A stretch of DNA of 64,000 nucleotides from Oceanobacter mangrovi (GCF_019740315.1 NZ_JAHXZR010000008.1:1-64000), one strand, 5' to 3'. Shown: positions 1-7,981, counted from the first letter of the stretch. Program-made: numbers and translations. The notes: generated by a model not told the origin, from the sequence alone.

Positions 1-61
1 GAGCAACGGCTTCATCCTTAAATTCTTGTGGGTACTGTTTGTAACTGCGTTTCTGACTCAT
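1..61 (-). CDS. IS3-family transposase OrfA, N-terminus only (runs off the left edge)
   Basis: The reverse strand from the ATG at 61 to the window edge reads MSQKRSYKQYPQEFKDEAVA, the usual opening of the short helix-turn-helix OrfA of IS3-family elements. OrfA binds the element ends and, after a programmed frameshift, is joined to the OrfB integrase. Only 20 codons are visible, so intactness of the element cannot be judged. The next intact gene to the right (236) lies in the opposite direction. Confidence 0.8.
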   Translation of the reverse strand, partial: MSQKRSYKQYPQEFKDEAVA

Positions 62-118
62 GGTTGGCACCTCTGGCTGAGAAGAGTTTATCTCTTCTTG
101 AGGTGTCCGGGTTATTCA
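62..118 (-). mobile_element. Terminal region of the IS3-family element
   Basis: Upstream of the orfA start, the reverse strand begins TGAATAACCCGGACACCTC at about 118. The TGA start and the GGACACC core are typical of IS3-family terminal inverted repeats. The exact end (118 or a few bases further) is uncertain because the other end and the target duplication lie outside the window. Confidence 0.55.
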
Positions 119-225
119 ACCAGAACACTCAGTCTGTGACGGCTACAGTTTCAGGCAGTAGTTTGAGGTGGCCTTCAGGTGGCGAATGGTTTAAAGGGTT
201 TCTTGGCCAAAGAATATTGAAGTAG
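119..225 (+). pseudogene. Possible C-terminal tail of a gene cut by the IS3-family element
   Basis: From the inferred IS end to the TAG at 223-225 only one forward frame is open. It encodes about 35 residues ending in WFKGFLGQRILK. The other two frames hit stops quickly. The TAG overlaps the Shine-Dalgarno sequence of the next gene (GTG at 236), the tight spacing usual for a translationally coupled pair such as a toxin and its immunity protein. No family is recognised. That this is a toxin tail is inference from position only. Confidence 0.3.
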
Positions 226-235
226 GAGAGAGAGA

Positions 236-502
236 GTGCTTGATTTCAGCTTTAGTTTTTTATTTCTTGGTTTAGGAGTAGTTATAGATATTGTATCTTG
301 CCTACTCAACTCCAAGAAAGTTATAAAACATGGTGGAATGTCTGGCATACCAGTTGTTTCGCTTGTTATTTATTTATTGGTTTTTCTGTGGGATAAAGAG
401 CTAATTATTCTTGCTAAGTTTGTTGACATTTTGCTCTTTGCTGGGATTCATATTTTATTGCAATACGGAATACCCATTTTTTTACAGAAATTTTATCGAT
501 GA
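236..502 (+). CDS. Small hydrophobic membrane protein, possible orphan immunity protein
   Basis: An 88-residue protein with a GTG start preceded by a strong ribosome binding site (AGGAGAG, 223-229). It has three strongly hydrophobic stretches, roughly residues 3-22, 38-52 and 55-80, separated by a short basic loop (NSKKVIKHGG) and followed by SGIPVV, a loop seen in small inner-membrane proteins of this size. A rho-independent terminator follows directly. The start sits 11 bp after the stop of a truncated reading frame next to an IS end, as in toxin-immunity pairs. Function unknown; immunity role is inference. Confidence 0.6.
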   Translation: MLDFSFSFLFLGLGVVIDIVSCLLNSKKVIKHGGMSGIPVVSLVIYLLVFLWDKELIILAKFVDILLFAGIHILLQYGIPIFLQKFYR

Positions 503-518
503 AAGAAGCTTAGTACTT

Positions 519-548
519 AAAGCCCTAGCCTAAAAACCAGGGCTTTTT
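519..548 (+). terminator. Rho-independent terminator after the small membrane protein
   Basis: AAAGCCCT (519-526) pairs with AGGGCTTT (539-546), followed by a short T run. It lies between two convergent genes (the membrane protein and the broken symE-like gene) and could serve both. Confidence 0.75.
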
Positions 549-552
549 AGTT

Positions 553-792
553 TTACGGTTCGCTAGTCAATACCAAACACCCCTCCATGACTCTGACCTT
601 CACAGACGAATCAATCTCAAATCCTGCTTTGATTAACCAATGGCCTTTAAGATGAATCTCACCGATGGGTGTGCGTTAGTGACAGTTCTGGCTAAGCTGA
701 TAGGAGTAGTAAGCCTCCCTGACTTTTAGCTGCCGTTGTTGCTTTTTAGTTTTAGCCCGGCGTAAAGCTTGTGTATCGTGGTTTGTAGTCAT
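553..792 (-). pseudogene. symE: SymE-like type I toxin gene with an internal stop codon
   Basis: The reverse strand from ATG 792 reads MTTNHDTQALRRAK..., then a TAA at codon 39 (676-678), then in the same frame EIHLKGHWLIKAGF and VKVRVMEGCLVLTSEP up to TAA at 553-555. This second half matches the core of E. coli SymE (ITLKGQWLEAAGF...VKVMEGCIVLTAQP), the SOS-linked AbrB-fold toxin normally controlled by an antisense RNA. Full length would be 79 residues. The nonsense codon falls just before the conserved core, so the gene is probably inactive unless read through. Being missed as an ORF is explained by that stop. Confidence 0.75.
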
Positions 793-871
793 AATCGATA
801 GTCTCTTATCGTTTGTGATTAGCTGGCTGGTTGGGCTGCAACCCTTCCAGTCAGCGCCTAAAAGTTATTTA

Positions 872-985
872 CTCTCCTTTAGCGGCAGTCTGACGTTGAA
901 TGGGCTGCTTGGCCTGATGCTTCAAAATCAACCCTTCCAGTACGCCCTGAGTGAGCTGTTTGTCTTCCTCATCAAATTGGCGGTG
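872..985 (-). pseudogene. Unidentified 3' gene fragment upstream of the symE-like gene
   Basis: On the reverse strand a frame reads QFDEEDKQLTQGVLEGLILK and continues to a TAA at 869-871, 77 bp before the symE-like start. It has no start codon of its own and runs into IS5-family transposase sequence in another frame. It looks like the tail of a gene whose front was lost. No family recognised. Confidence 0.3.
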
Positions 986-1235
986 TCCAGAATCAGGCTG
1001 CCAAGTTTGTGCTGCTCAAGGAAATGACGGAAGTTTAGGATGGTGCTTTCGCCCGCAGAGCATCTGACAACATCAGCCAGGCTAACCGCCTCATGGACTC
1101 AATTTCATACCAGGCATCTTCCATCGCCGGCCTGGCCAAGGGAATCAGCTGATCCATTTTCTCCAGAAAGACTTCGCGGTGGGTTTTGCGCTTCTTGTTC
1201 TGGTATTCGAGTTCGGCGAAGGTCATCTGGGTCAT
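975..1235 (-). pseudogene. Collapsed IS5-family transposase remnant
   Basis: From ATG 1235 the reverse strand reads MTQMTFAELEYQNKKRKT...MDQLIPLAR, then jumps to PAMEDAWYEIESMRRLA and LMLSDALRAKAPS. A frame change at about 1035 continues with ILNFRHFLEQHKLGSLILDT. These are recognisable consecutive blocks of the N-terminal part of IS5-family DDE transposases, with about 40 residues missing between the first two and one frameshift. The catalytic core is absent, so the element is dead. Confidence 0.75.
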
Positions 1236-1298
1236 GGTCAATCGTCCTGCTGATGGATCAGGCAATTATCGCTGATTCGAGCGAGTTTTTCAGAGGAT
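1236..1298 (-). mobile_element. Terminal end of the IS5-family remnant
   Basis: Upstream of the transposase start the reverse strand contains CTCTGAAAAACTCGCTCGAA, resembling the ends of IS5-group elements, and stops near 1297. No matching right end was seen, in keeping with a decayed element. Confidence 0.45.
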
Positions 1299-1362
1299 AT
1301 CCAAGTATAATCATGCAGATGTGTGTTATCACTATTACAAACTATAGGCGGTGATATTCAAT

Positions 1363-1911
1363 ATGAGCTACATTTTTACGCGTAAAGCACTAGTGCTTTC
1401 TTACTTATTTTTGGCGGGGTGTGTATCAAATTTTCCAACCGATTTGACGCTCGTTGAGATCAAAGAAATTCACACTAACACAAAAAACTTTGATTTACCT
1501 GATGACATGGGTAGCGCCTTGAAAGTGAAATTTAGCACTCGAAAAGATTTAGACACTTATATATCAGAAAATAGTTTTAATATGTCAAGTACTGCTTACT
1601 TTTGTAATCGTCCTGAAATAAGTGCGTTGATTTCATTTTCTAAGGTTTATTTTATAGATAAAAACAGTGAAGAAGGTGAAAATCGCTATTTTTATGAGAG
1701 CTATTTGAGTATCGAATGGAGCAAAAGCTCAGAAATTCCTTCTGCGCTCAAAAAATCCAAGGATCAAATGTACTATGTTTTGTACGATCTATCAGTTGAT
1801 CCAGAGGATATATGCTTGCAGCTAAAAGGTGGTAACGTGTCCGGTAGAGGGTTTCAGTCAAATGTTGTGACGGTAAGTAAAGATCAATTGACCAAAGCCA
1901 TTTCAAAGTGA
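1363..1911 (+). CDS. Orphan lipoprotein of unknown function
   Basis: A 182-residue protein. ATG 1363 is preferred to the GTG at 1351 because AGGCGG lies at 1345-1350, at working distance. The N-terminus has basic residues, a hydrophobic core and a lipobox (LFLAGC, Cys20), so it should be lipidated and exported. The mature part is polar with several aromatic residues and no recognised domain. Codons are visibly richer in A/T than in the housekeeping genes that follow, which with the flanking IS debris suggests horizontal origin. Small orphan lipoproteins beside mobile debris are sometimes immunity proteins, but nothing here proves that. Confidence 0.65.
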   Translation: MSYIFTRKALVLSYLFLAGCVSNFPTDLTLVEIKEIHTNTKNFDLPDDMGSALKVKFSTRKDLDTYISENSFNMSSTAYFCNRPEISALISFSKVYFIDKNSEEGENRYFYESYLSIEWSKSSEIPSALKKSKDQMYYVLYDLSVDPEDICLQLKGGNVSGRGFQSNVVTVSKDQLTKAISK

Positions 1912-2059
1912 TTTTCCATCAGGGTTATCATGGGCTAACTACAATTGGGAAAATGGAAAAAACCACATTGTATTTGAACTTAATTTGAGAATCCCTGGTG
2001 GTTTAGCGGTTTCAGCAACAGAAGGCCTGAAGTCATGGCAATTTATGAAGTCATGGTAA
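1892..2059 (+). pseudogene. Gene fragment overlapping the lipoprotein stop
   Basis: In another frame than the lipoprotein, sequence from about 1892 reads SGLSWANYNWENGKNHIVF and continues to a TAA at 2057-2059. A stop lies just upstream and there is no start codon, so it looks like the tail of a lost gene. An 18-bp direct duplication lies inside its last codons. Family not recognised. Confidence 0.3.
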
Positions 2060-2063
2060 TTTA
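2028..2063 (+). repeat. Tandem 18-bp duplication
   Basis: TGAAGTCATGGCAATTTA (2028-2045) is followed at once by TGAAGTCATGGTAATTTA (2046-2063), one mismatch. It looks like a slippage duplication in decaying sequence. Confidence 0.8.
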
Positions 2064-2340
2064 TATAGCGCTAACATTGTCGATAACCTACATTGTGTTA
2101 GAAACAATATTTTCGGTAAGTCTGTCAAAATAGCCCGGGGCTAGAAGTAATTTCTATATATTTTGGTTAAAATTCCAACAATCCATAGCACTCCATCTTT
2201 GGATAATGAACTCCAGGCATTATCCAATAACCAAAAGCTTCAAAAAATCAAGAGTAACTATTATTAGCTTCAACCTGGCATTATTTACACTGATAATTAC
2301 TCATATGATTTTTCAGCAAGTATTGAAAAATAAATTCTAT
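2064..2340. other. AT-rich intergenic stretch, no supported gene
   Basis: About 280 bp without a convincing reading frame. A forward ORF beginning at 2206 runs across the terminator at 2341-2358 and into the YajG-like gene, so it is not accepted. Confidence 0.6.
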
Positions 2341-2358
2341 AGCCCGCCTTGGCGGGCT
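2341..2358 (-). terminator. Terminator hairpin after the YajG-like gene
   Basis: AGCCCGCC-TT-GGCGGGCT is a perfect 8-bp stem, followed on the reverse strand by an AT-rich tail. It lies 25 bp past the stop of the reverse-strand lipoprotein gene. Confidence 0.75.
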
Positions 2359-2382
2359 ATTTCCAACTATCTCACCCCGCCC

Positions 2383-2982
2383 TTACTGACTAACCCCAAG
2401 CTTCATCAGCAGCTCTTTATCCGCAAAAATATGACTCCAGAGCTTGTCGATGGATTCGTTCAACCATTGCTGGTTGTATTCCTGCGATGGTGAGGCCACT
2501 ACCGAGCGGCTTTCACTCATGGTGTACGGCTTGTCGAATTTGCTGGCGCCGTCCATCACCTCGACAGACAGGGTCATGTCGAGGCGACATTCATTCACCA
2601 TCACACCTTCATCACATTCATAGTCGAAGCTGTTGATATCCAGCTGCACTTTCAGAGCTTCCTGTTGGCTGCTGCCGCCGAATCCCAGTTGTGCCATGGT
2701 GCTGCGCAGGCGGTTGGTGAGTACTTCCTTGAGTGGCGTACTGGCCAGCAGCGGGGAGTTTTCCGGCATACGACCACCGCGATAACCGAGCAAATCCTCG
2801 TCAACACCACGTTTATCTACCACCCGTATGAGTGCATTGCGCGGCTGTTGCAGCTGTTGGCTGTCAATATTGGTTTGTTCATTCAGTTCGATCACTTGCG
2901 GCGACAGTACACAGCCGCTCAGGCCCAGTGTTACAACACTGGCGATGGCTGTGGTACGCAGCAGTCTGGACAGGTCAGGCAT
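2383..2982 (-). CDS. YajG-family lipoprotein
   Basis: A 199-residue protein starting at ATG 2982 with AAAGGA upstream; the open frame extends further but lacks a better start. A lipoprotein signal ends in LGLSGC (Cys24). The rest resembles the YajG/COG3056 family: conserved short N-terminal block, IRVVDKRG, then a C-terminal segment with LNxxIxKLWSHI. These are periplasm-facing lipoproteins of uncertain role. The start overlaps the end of yaaA by 8 bp, so the two are co-transcribed. Confidence 0.8.
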   Translation of the reverse strand: MPDLSRLLRTTAIASVVTLGLSGCVLSPQVIELNEQTNIDSQQLQQPRNALIRVVDKRGVDEDLLGYRGGRMPENSPLLASTPLKEVLTNRLRSTMAQLGFGGSSQQEALKVQLDINSFDYECDEGVMVNECRLDMTLSVEVMDGASKFDKPYTMSESRSVVASPSQEYNQQWLNESIDKLWSHIFADKELLMKLGVSQ

Positions 2983-3763
2983 TTGGCAGATCCTTTTCGG
3001 CTCGATTGAATACCCAGGTATTACCTTTGGAATCTTCCGGGCAGTATTTGTATCCGGCCACATTGAAGGCTTTCAGTTCCTCCGGGCTGTCGATCTGATT
3101 ATCAATCAGATAACGTGCCATCATACCGCGAGCCTTTTTGGCGTAAAAACTGATGATTTTGAACTTGCCGCTTTTCTCGTCCTTGAATACCGGGGTGATC
3201 AGTTCCCCTGCCAGCTTTTTCGGCTGTACTGATTTGAAATACTCGTTAGATGCCAGATTCACCACAAACTTGCTGTTGTGGCTGGCCAACTCGCTGTTGA
3301 TCGCCTCGGTCAGCTTGCCGCCCCAGAATTCATAGAGGTCTTTGCCACGACCGTTAGACAGTTTGGTGCCCATTTCAAGCCGGTATGGGGCCATCAGATC
3401 GAGAGGTTTCAGCAAGCCGTATAAACCGCTCAACATACGAATGTGCTGTTGGGCGTAGTCCAGCCCAGTGTCATCCAGTGTTTCTGCTTCAAGTCCGGTA
3501 TAGACGTCGCCTTTAAAGGCCAGAATGGCCTGTTTGGCATTTTGTTCGGTGAGCGGCAGCTGCCAGCTGGAATAGCGCTCAACGTTCAGTTGCGCCAGTT
3601 TATCGCTCAGGCTCATCAGACCGCTGATTTCCGCGGGTGAATATTCTCGCAGCACATCAATCAGCTCAGCGGAGTCATCCAGAAATCCGGGCATGCTGCT
3701 GCGGCTGGTCGTTGGCGGCGTTTCGTAGTCGAGGGTTTTGGCGGGCGATAACAGGGTCAACAT
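2975..3763 (-). CDS. yaaA: Peroxide stress protein YaaA (DUF328)
   Basis: 262 residues, close to the usual 257. The opening [14 protein letters not shown] and the segments [21 protein letters not shown] and [15 protein letters not shown] are hallmarks of the YaaA family. In E. coli the protein binds DNA and lowers free iron under hydrogen peroxide stress, limiting Fenton damage. It is cytoplasmic. It is the first gene of a two-gene unit with the YajG-like lipoprotein. Confidence 0.93.
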   Translation of the reverse strand: MLTLLSPAKTLDYETPPTTSRSSMPGFLDDSAELIDVLREYSPAEISGLMSLSDKLAQLNVERYSSWQLPLTEQNAKQAILAFKGDVYTGLEAETLDDTGLDYAQQHIRMLSGLYGLLKPLDLMAPYRLEMGTKLSNGRGKDLYEFWGGKLTEAINSELASHNSKFVVNLASNEYFKSVQPKKLAGELITPVFKDEKSGKFKIISFYAKKARGMMARYLIDNQIDSPEELKAFNVAGYKYCPEDSKGNTWVFNRAEKDLPNA

Positions 3764-4250
3764 GGCGGCATTCGTTCCATCAATCGAATTTGCCCTGATA
3801 ATAGCTCCCCGCTACCAACAACCCAAGACCAGCAGGCTTATCCGTCTGATAGCGCCAGTTAATAGAAGCTGATTATTGATGGCAAGGTCTTGTTAGTTTT
3901 TTTAATGACTGTTTATTCAATAACCATATGCTACCATCCCTGCCCTTTCCAAAACCGGCCTCGCCAGAGACCGGCTCCTGATGGTCACCCGGCCTGAATC
4001 TTGACTCGGCAAGCAGCCGCGCAAGTCTCCCAATGCCAACCAGACCAGCCCGGACAATTTCCGTTGTCATGGGTCACGGAGTTATTTTTGCTGGCGAGAG
4101 AACAACACGTTGGCAAACCATGTAGAAACGCCAGCGTTAACGCAAATGGGTACAGACCTGCAGACACCCAGCAGAAGCAACTGCCAGTATGAAGGCAACT
4201 TGCCGCTAACCGTCGATTGGACTGGCCCAAGAAGCTAGAGGGTTTTCCCT
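3764..4250. other. 487-bp intergenic region upstream of purE
   Basis: Lies between the divergent yaaA and purE. The part nearest yaaA is AT-rich (about 3880-3935) and could hold promoters for both sides. The remainder is a long GC-richer leader to purE with a few short open frames without good start signals. No riboswitch fold or clear PurR operator was identified by eye. Confidence 0.5.
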
Positions 4251-4745
4251 ATGACAGTACAAGTTGGCATCATCATGGGCTCCAAGAGCGACTGGCCAAC
4301 CATGCAGCACGCAGCCGAGATGCTCGACAAACTGGGCGTCGCCTACGAAGTCAAGGTGGTATCGGCTCACCGTACTCCGGACTTGCTGTTTGAATATGCC
4401 AAAAGCGCCCACGACCGTGGCCTCAAGGTGATTATCGCCGGTGCCGGTGGTGCGGCGCATTTGCCAGGCATGGTTGCTTCCCAGACGTCCTTGCCGGTAC
4501 TGGGTGTGCCAGTGCAATCACGGGCTTTGAAAGGTCTGGATTCACTGCTGTCGATTGTACAAATGCCAGGTGGCGTGGCCGTTGGTACACTGGCCATCGG
4601 TGATGCCGGTGCCAAGAATGCCGGTCTGCTGGCCTCACAGATTCTGGCCACCAGCGATGCCGCACTGATGAGTCGCATTGACGAATTCCGTGCCAAGCAA
4701 ACAGAAACTGTTTTGTCAGAACCAGATCCACGCGACGCCTTCTGA
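4251..4745 (+). CDS. purE: N5-carboxyaminoimidazole ribonucleotide mutase PurE
   Basis: 164 residues, class I PurE. It moves the carboxyl group of N5-CAIR to make CAIR in purine synthesis, using the product of PurK. Visible motifs are [10 protein letters not shown] near the N-terminus, SAHRTPD with the catalytic histidine at 40, and the glycine-rich [11 protein letters not shown] loop. AGAGGG precedes the ATG. The 3' end is followed by a strong terminator and then purK. Confidence 0.96.
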   Translation: MTVQVGIIMGSKSDWPTMQHAAEMLDKLGVAYEVKVVSAHRTPDLLFEYAKSAHDRGLKVIIAGAGGAAHLPGMVASQTSLPVLGVPVQSRALKGLDSLLSIVQMPGGVAVGTLAIGDAGAKNAGLLASQILATSDAALMSRIDEFRAKQTETVLSEPDPRDAF

Positions 4746-4784
4746 TTCAGCAGGTACAATTCGCGACCAGGTTCGCAATGAAGC

Positions 4785-4815
4785 AAAAGCGGCTGAATCA
4801 GCCGCTTTTTGTTTT
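4785..4815 (+). terminator. Terminator between purE and purK
   Basis: AAAAGCGGC (4785-4793) and GCCGCTTTT (4801-4809) form a 9-bp stem with a TGAATCA loop, followed by TGTTTTT. It lies in the 150-bp gap between two genes that act in consecutive steps. Confidence 0.85.
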
Positions 4816-4895
4816 TCAGGCTTTTATTTTGGAATCCTGCCCGGCCCCGGCGCGGACAGGTGTCCATCCGTATTTAAAGAAGGTATTTGCTAGAT

Positions 4896-5966
4896 ATGAA
4901 GATCGGTATTCTGGGTAACGGCCAGCTCGGCCAGATGCTGGAAGCCAGCGTCACTGACCTGACAGACCTCGACATCAGCCTGTATGACCTGCGGGCACAC
5001 TCTGATGAAGCATTGGAAGCCTTTATTGCTGCCAATGACCTGATCTCCTATGAAACCGAAAACATTCCGGCTCATATCGTTGCGGTGCTGGAAGGCCACG
5101 CCGACAAGCTGGCTCCCGGCCTGAACGCCCTCAAGGTGTTCCAGAACCGCTTGTTGGAAAAGAATGCCCTGCGTGCTGCCGGTATTGCCACCGCAGACTT
5201 CTGTGCGGTCAACTCGCTGGCAGACGTCAAGGCGGCTGTCGAGCAGCTGGGTCTGCCGATCGTGCTGAAAACCACCACCGAAGGCTATGACGGCAAGGGC
5301 CAGTTTGTACTGCGCTCCCCGGATGATGCCGAACCAGCCTGGCAAGCCATCGGTGGCCGTGAGCTGATCGCTGAAGCCTTCGTCACCTTTTCCCGGGAAA
5401 CCTCGGTGATTGCCAGCCGCAGCGCGGATGGCAAGGTAGTGATCTGGCCAATGACCGAAAACGTTCACCATGAAGGGATTCTGCGCTATTCACTGTACCC
5501 ATGCGCGGGTTTGAGCGACGCCAAGGCCGAGCAAGCACGCACCTACATCACCGACCTGGCCAACAGCCTCAACTACGTGGGCACCATCACGCTGGAGCTG
5601 TTCGATACCGAAACCGGCCTGGTAGCCAACGAAGTGGCACCACGCGTGCACAATTCCGGCCACTGGTCGATCGAGGGCGCTGAAGCCAGCCAGTTCCGCA
5701 ACCACATGCTGGCAATTTCCGGCAAGCCACTGGGCGCGACGGATGCACTCTATCCGGCCGTTGCCATGCTTAACGTGATTGGTGATGAAACACCAACGTC
5801 TGCCGCCGCCGGTCTGGACGGTGTGTATGTGCACTCCTACGGCAAGGAAGCGCGTCCGGCGCGCAAACTGGGCCACGTTACCGTGACCGCCCAAACCGTC
5901 GCCGAACGCGATGCTTCCATCACCAAACTGGCCGGATTGATGCCTGCAGGCGTCTGGAACCAATAA
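4896..5966 (+). CDS. purK: N5-carboxyaminoimidazole ribonucleotide synthase PurK
   Basis: 356 residues, an ATP-grasp enzyme that carboxylates AIR with bicarbonate and ATP, feeding PurE. It begins MKIGILGNGQLGQML; ATG 4896 fits AAGAAGGT at 4877-4884, whereas the upstream in-frame TTG at 4887 is too close. KTTTEGYDGKGQ is the ATP-grasp glycine-rich loop, and ELFDTETGLVANEVAPRVHN contains the metal- and ATP-binding acidic residues. It follows purE in the same direction but beyond a terminator. Confidence 0.96.
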   Translation: MKIGILGNGQLGQMLEASVTDLTDLDISLYDLRAHSDEALEAFIAANDLISYETENIPAHIVAVLEGHADKLAPGLNALKVFQNRLLEKNALRAAGIATADFCAVNSLADVKAAVEQLGLPIVLKTTTEGYDGKGQFVLRSPDDAEPAWQAIGGRELIAEAFVTFSRETSVIASRSADGKVVIWPMTENVHHEGILRYSLYPCAGLSDAKAEQARTYITDLANSLNYVGTITLELFDTETGLVANEVAPRVHNSGHWSIEGAEASQFRNHMLAISGKPLGATDALYPAVAMLNVIGDETPTSAAAGLDGVYVHSYGKEARPARKLGHVTVTAQTVAERDASITKLAGLMPAGVWNQ

Positions 5967-5977
5967 GGAACAAGATT

Positions 5978-6532
5978 ATGGCAAAGTCACTGCAAGATCA
6001 GATGCTGGCTCTGGGTCTGACCAATCAGAAGAAGGCCAAGAAAAACGCCAAGGAAATGAAAAAGACCGCTCACGCCAAGCGTACCGGTAACGACGAAGGC
6101 CTTGAAGATACCGCTGCCGAAGCCGAAGCCGCCCGCAAGGACAAGGCAGCCCGCGACAAGGAACTCAACCGTCAGCGCGACGACGCCGCCAAACTGAAAG
6201 CCATTGCCGCCCAGATCAAACAGCTGATCAGCAGCAATGCCGTCGATGCCGCTGGCGACATCAAGTACAACTTCGTGCATGACAAGAAGGTCAAGCAGAT
6301 GTACGTCAACCAGGCCGTCTGGGATCGTCTCAGCCGTGGTCAGCTGGCAATTATTCTGCTGGAAGTCGTAAAAGAAGAAGCGGTTTACAAGGTCGTCCCA
6401 CTGCAGGTGGCCGAGAAGATCCGCGAACGCGGCCCGGACCACTTCATTATGATTGCCGATGCCTCCGGCGATGTGATGGATGAAGATGATCCATACGCGG
6501 CGTATCAGATCCCTGATGATTTGATGTGGTAA
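5978..6532 (+). CDS. DUF2058 family protein (YaiL-like)
   Basis: 184 residues beginning MAKSLQDQMLALGLTNQKKA, the signature of the DUF2058/YaiL nucleoprotein family. The first 80 residues are highly charged and probably a helical, RNA- or DNA-contacting arm; the C-terminal half (VWDRLSRGQLAIILL, DDPYAAYQIPDDLMW) is the conserved globular part. Role unknown. It lies 11 bp after purK with a ribosome binding site in the gap, so it is probably translated from the same message. Confidence 0.85.
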   Translation: MAKSLQDQMLALGLTNQKKAKKNAKEMKKTAHAKRTGNDEGLEDTAAEAEAARKDKAARDKELNRQRDDAAKLKAIAAQIKQLISSNAVDAAGDIKYNFVHDKKVKQMYVNQAVWDRLSRGQLAIILLEVVKEEAVYKVVPLQVAEKIRERGPDHFIMIADASGDVMDEDDPYAAYQIPDDLMW

Positions 6533-6535
6533 GTC

Positions 6536-6630
6536 CGGGCTCCGTCGGCCTACTCGTTCCCACGTTCCAGGTGGGAACGCTGCTCAAACAGGTAGGTTGG
6601 GCCATGCCCAGCGATTGCCGGGCAAGGTCC
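6536..6630. repeat. Intergenic hairpin repeats (REP-like)
   Basis: Two inverted repeats lie between convergent genes: GTTCCCAC-GTTCCAG-GTGGGAAC (about 6555-6577), a motif of a kind found dispersed in many proteobacterial genomes, and GCCATGCCCAGCGATTGCCGGGCAAGG (shown here in two halves, GCCATGCCCAGC and GATTGCCGGGCAAGG). They may act as transcription ends or REP-type elements. Confidence 0.55.
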
Positions 6631-6663
6631 ATCCTTCAAGAATGTTGCCGACTCCAGACGTTA

Positions 6664-6996
6664 CTAATGCGCGCTGATTTTTGAAAACAGGTTAATCACC
6701 AGCACCCCGCCACCAATCATGGCAATGCCCGCCGCTGCAGGAGCATCCAGCTTCTGGCCAAACCAGACCCAGCCAATCAGGGTAATCGCCAGAATACCGA
6801 CCCCCGCCCAAATGGCGTAGGCAATGCCCATCGGAATGGTTTTCAGCGACAGTGCCAACAACCAGAATGCGCCGACATAACCCAACACAGACACCACCGT
6901 TGGCAGCAGTTTGGCAAAGCCGTTGGATTGTTTCAGCGCCGAGGTCGCAACAACTTCAAGCGCAATGGCGATAGCCAGATAGATCCAGTGATTCAT
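6664..6996 (-). CDS. Small multidrug resistance (SMR) efflux protein, EmrE/Qac type
   Basis: 110 residues with four membrane helices, the SMR family size. Glu14 in LAIAIALEVVATSALK is the proton- and drug-binding acid of the family, and AYAIWAGVG plus the later GV-containing helix match it as well. ATG 6996 is chosen because TGAGGG sits at good distance; an in-frame TTG two codons upstream is less likely. Such proteins exchange protons for lipophilic cations or guanidinium. Substrate not predictable here. Confidence 0.9.
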   Translation of the reverse strand: MNHWIYLAIAIALEVVATSALKQSNGFAKLLPTVVSVLGYVGAFWLLALSLKTIPMGIAYAIWAGVGILAITLIGWVWFGQKLDAPAAAGIAMIGGGVLVINLFSKISAH

Positions 6997-7216
6997 ACTC
7001 AAGCCCTCACAACATCGTACGAAAAAACGTCAGACAGCCGTGAAGTATGCCTATCGGAGAAATTAGTAGGGAAGCAATTTCGTGTGCGGGAAACGCCGTT
7101 GCATGGTATGGACAGTGGGATACCTATTTAAAGGTAACCCATTGTTTCTAAAGTTATTTTATTGCCGCTTTCAGTCCTGAAAAGGTCGTAGTGAGAGCTT
7201 GCCAAAAGCCAGACTG

Positions 7217-7981
7217 TCAGAGCAAATCGCCAATCAGAAGCTTCAGCGCGACCACAAGGGTTACCGTCTCGTACAGGCGTTTGATGGTAATGTTACCCGC
7301 CTTGATGGACGTATTCGCACCCAGGTATCCGCCAATCATGGAGCCCAGCAGCAGAGCCGGAATCCAGCTCCACTGCACATCTGCTACGGTGCCCATGGTG
7401 ATGGCTCCGGCACCGTTCCACCCCAGCCCAACCGCCACCAGCGTATGAGCCACCGCCAGCTTGTATTGGCAACCAAACCAGTACACCAGCCACAGGGTCA
7501 CAAACAATCCGCTACCGGCTGACAAGGCGCCATTCATTACGCCAATCAGGAACAGCACCAGCGCACCGATAACATAGCCCATTGGCGTGCGATGCTTTGC
7601 CTGTTCCTGCAAGCCCAGCTCTGGCTTGAAAATCGAATAGGCCGACAAACACAGCATCAGCATACCCAGCGCGATTTCCGCGCTGCGATCATCAACACCA
7701 ATAATAAACAGCGCGCCGCCCACCACCCCGGGAATGCCGCTGACGGCGACCAGGGCCAGCAGCCAGGGCATCAAATGCCCCTCGCGAAGATGACGGCCGG
7801 TAGCTCCAACACCCAGCGCGACCGTTGCAATCTTGTGGGTCGCCAGCGCCAGCGGGAACGGCAAGCCCAGAAAAATCAACATCGGCAACTGAATCAAACC
7901 GGCACCACCACCAGCCAATGCAGAAAACCAATTGGCGACAATTGCCAATACCAGCAGAATCAGTTGTTCAAGAAAATCCAT
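7217..7981 (-). CDS. TauE/SafE family permease
   Basis: 254 residues with about eight hydrophobic helices in two similar halves, each opening with the family pattern (NWFSALAGGGAGLIQLP and the later MNGALSAGSGLFVTLW). The family exports sulfite, sulfoacetate or related anions, often with weak specificity evidence. No sulfur gene is adjacent, so the substrate stays open. The start is 71 bp from the divergent glutaredoxin gene. Confidence 0.85.
   Translation of the reverse strand: MDFLEQLILLVLAIVANWFSALAGGGAGLIQLPMLIFLGLPFPLALATHKIATVALGVGATGRHLREGHLMPWLLALVAVSGIPGVVGGALFIIGVDDRSAEIALGMLMLCLSAYSIFKPELGLQEQAKHRTPMGYVIGALVLFLIGVMNGALSAGSGLFVTLWLVYWFGCQYKLAVAHTLVAVGLGWNGAGAITMGTVADVQWSWIPALLLGSMIGGYLGANTSIKAGNITIKRLYETVTLVVALKLLIGDLL

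Noticed and set aside
1040-1354. Forward ORF of 104 codons
   Set aside because: It is the mirror of the IS5-family remnant, whose reverse frame is clearly recognised.
2206-2493. Forward ORF of 95 codons
   Set aside because: It crosses the terminator at 2341-2358 and runs into the YajG-like gene on the other strand; no ribosome binding site.
3764-4250. Purine-type riboswitch or PurR operator before purE
   Set aside because: Only a weak half-match (ACGCAAATGG) was seen; no fold or full operator.
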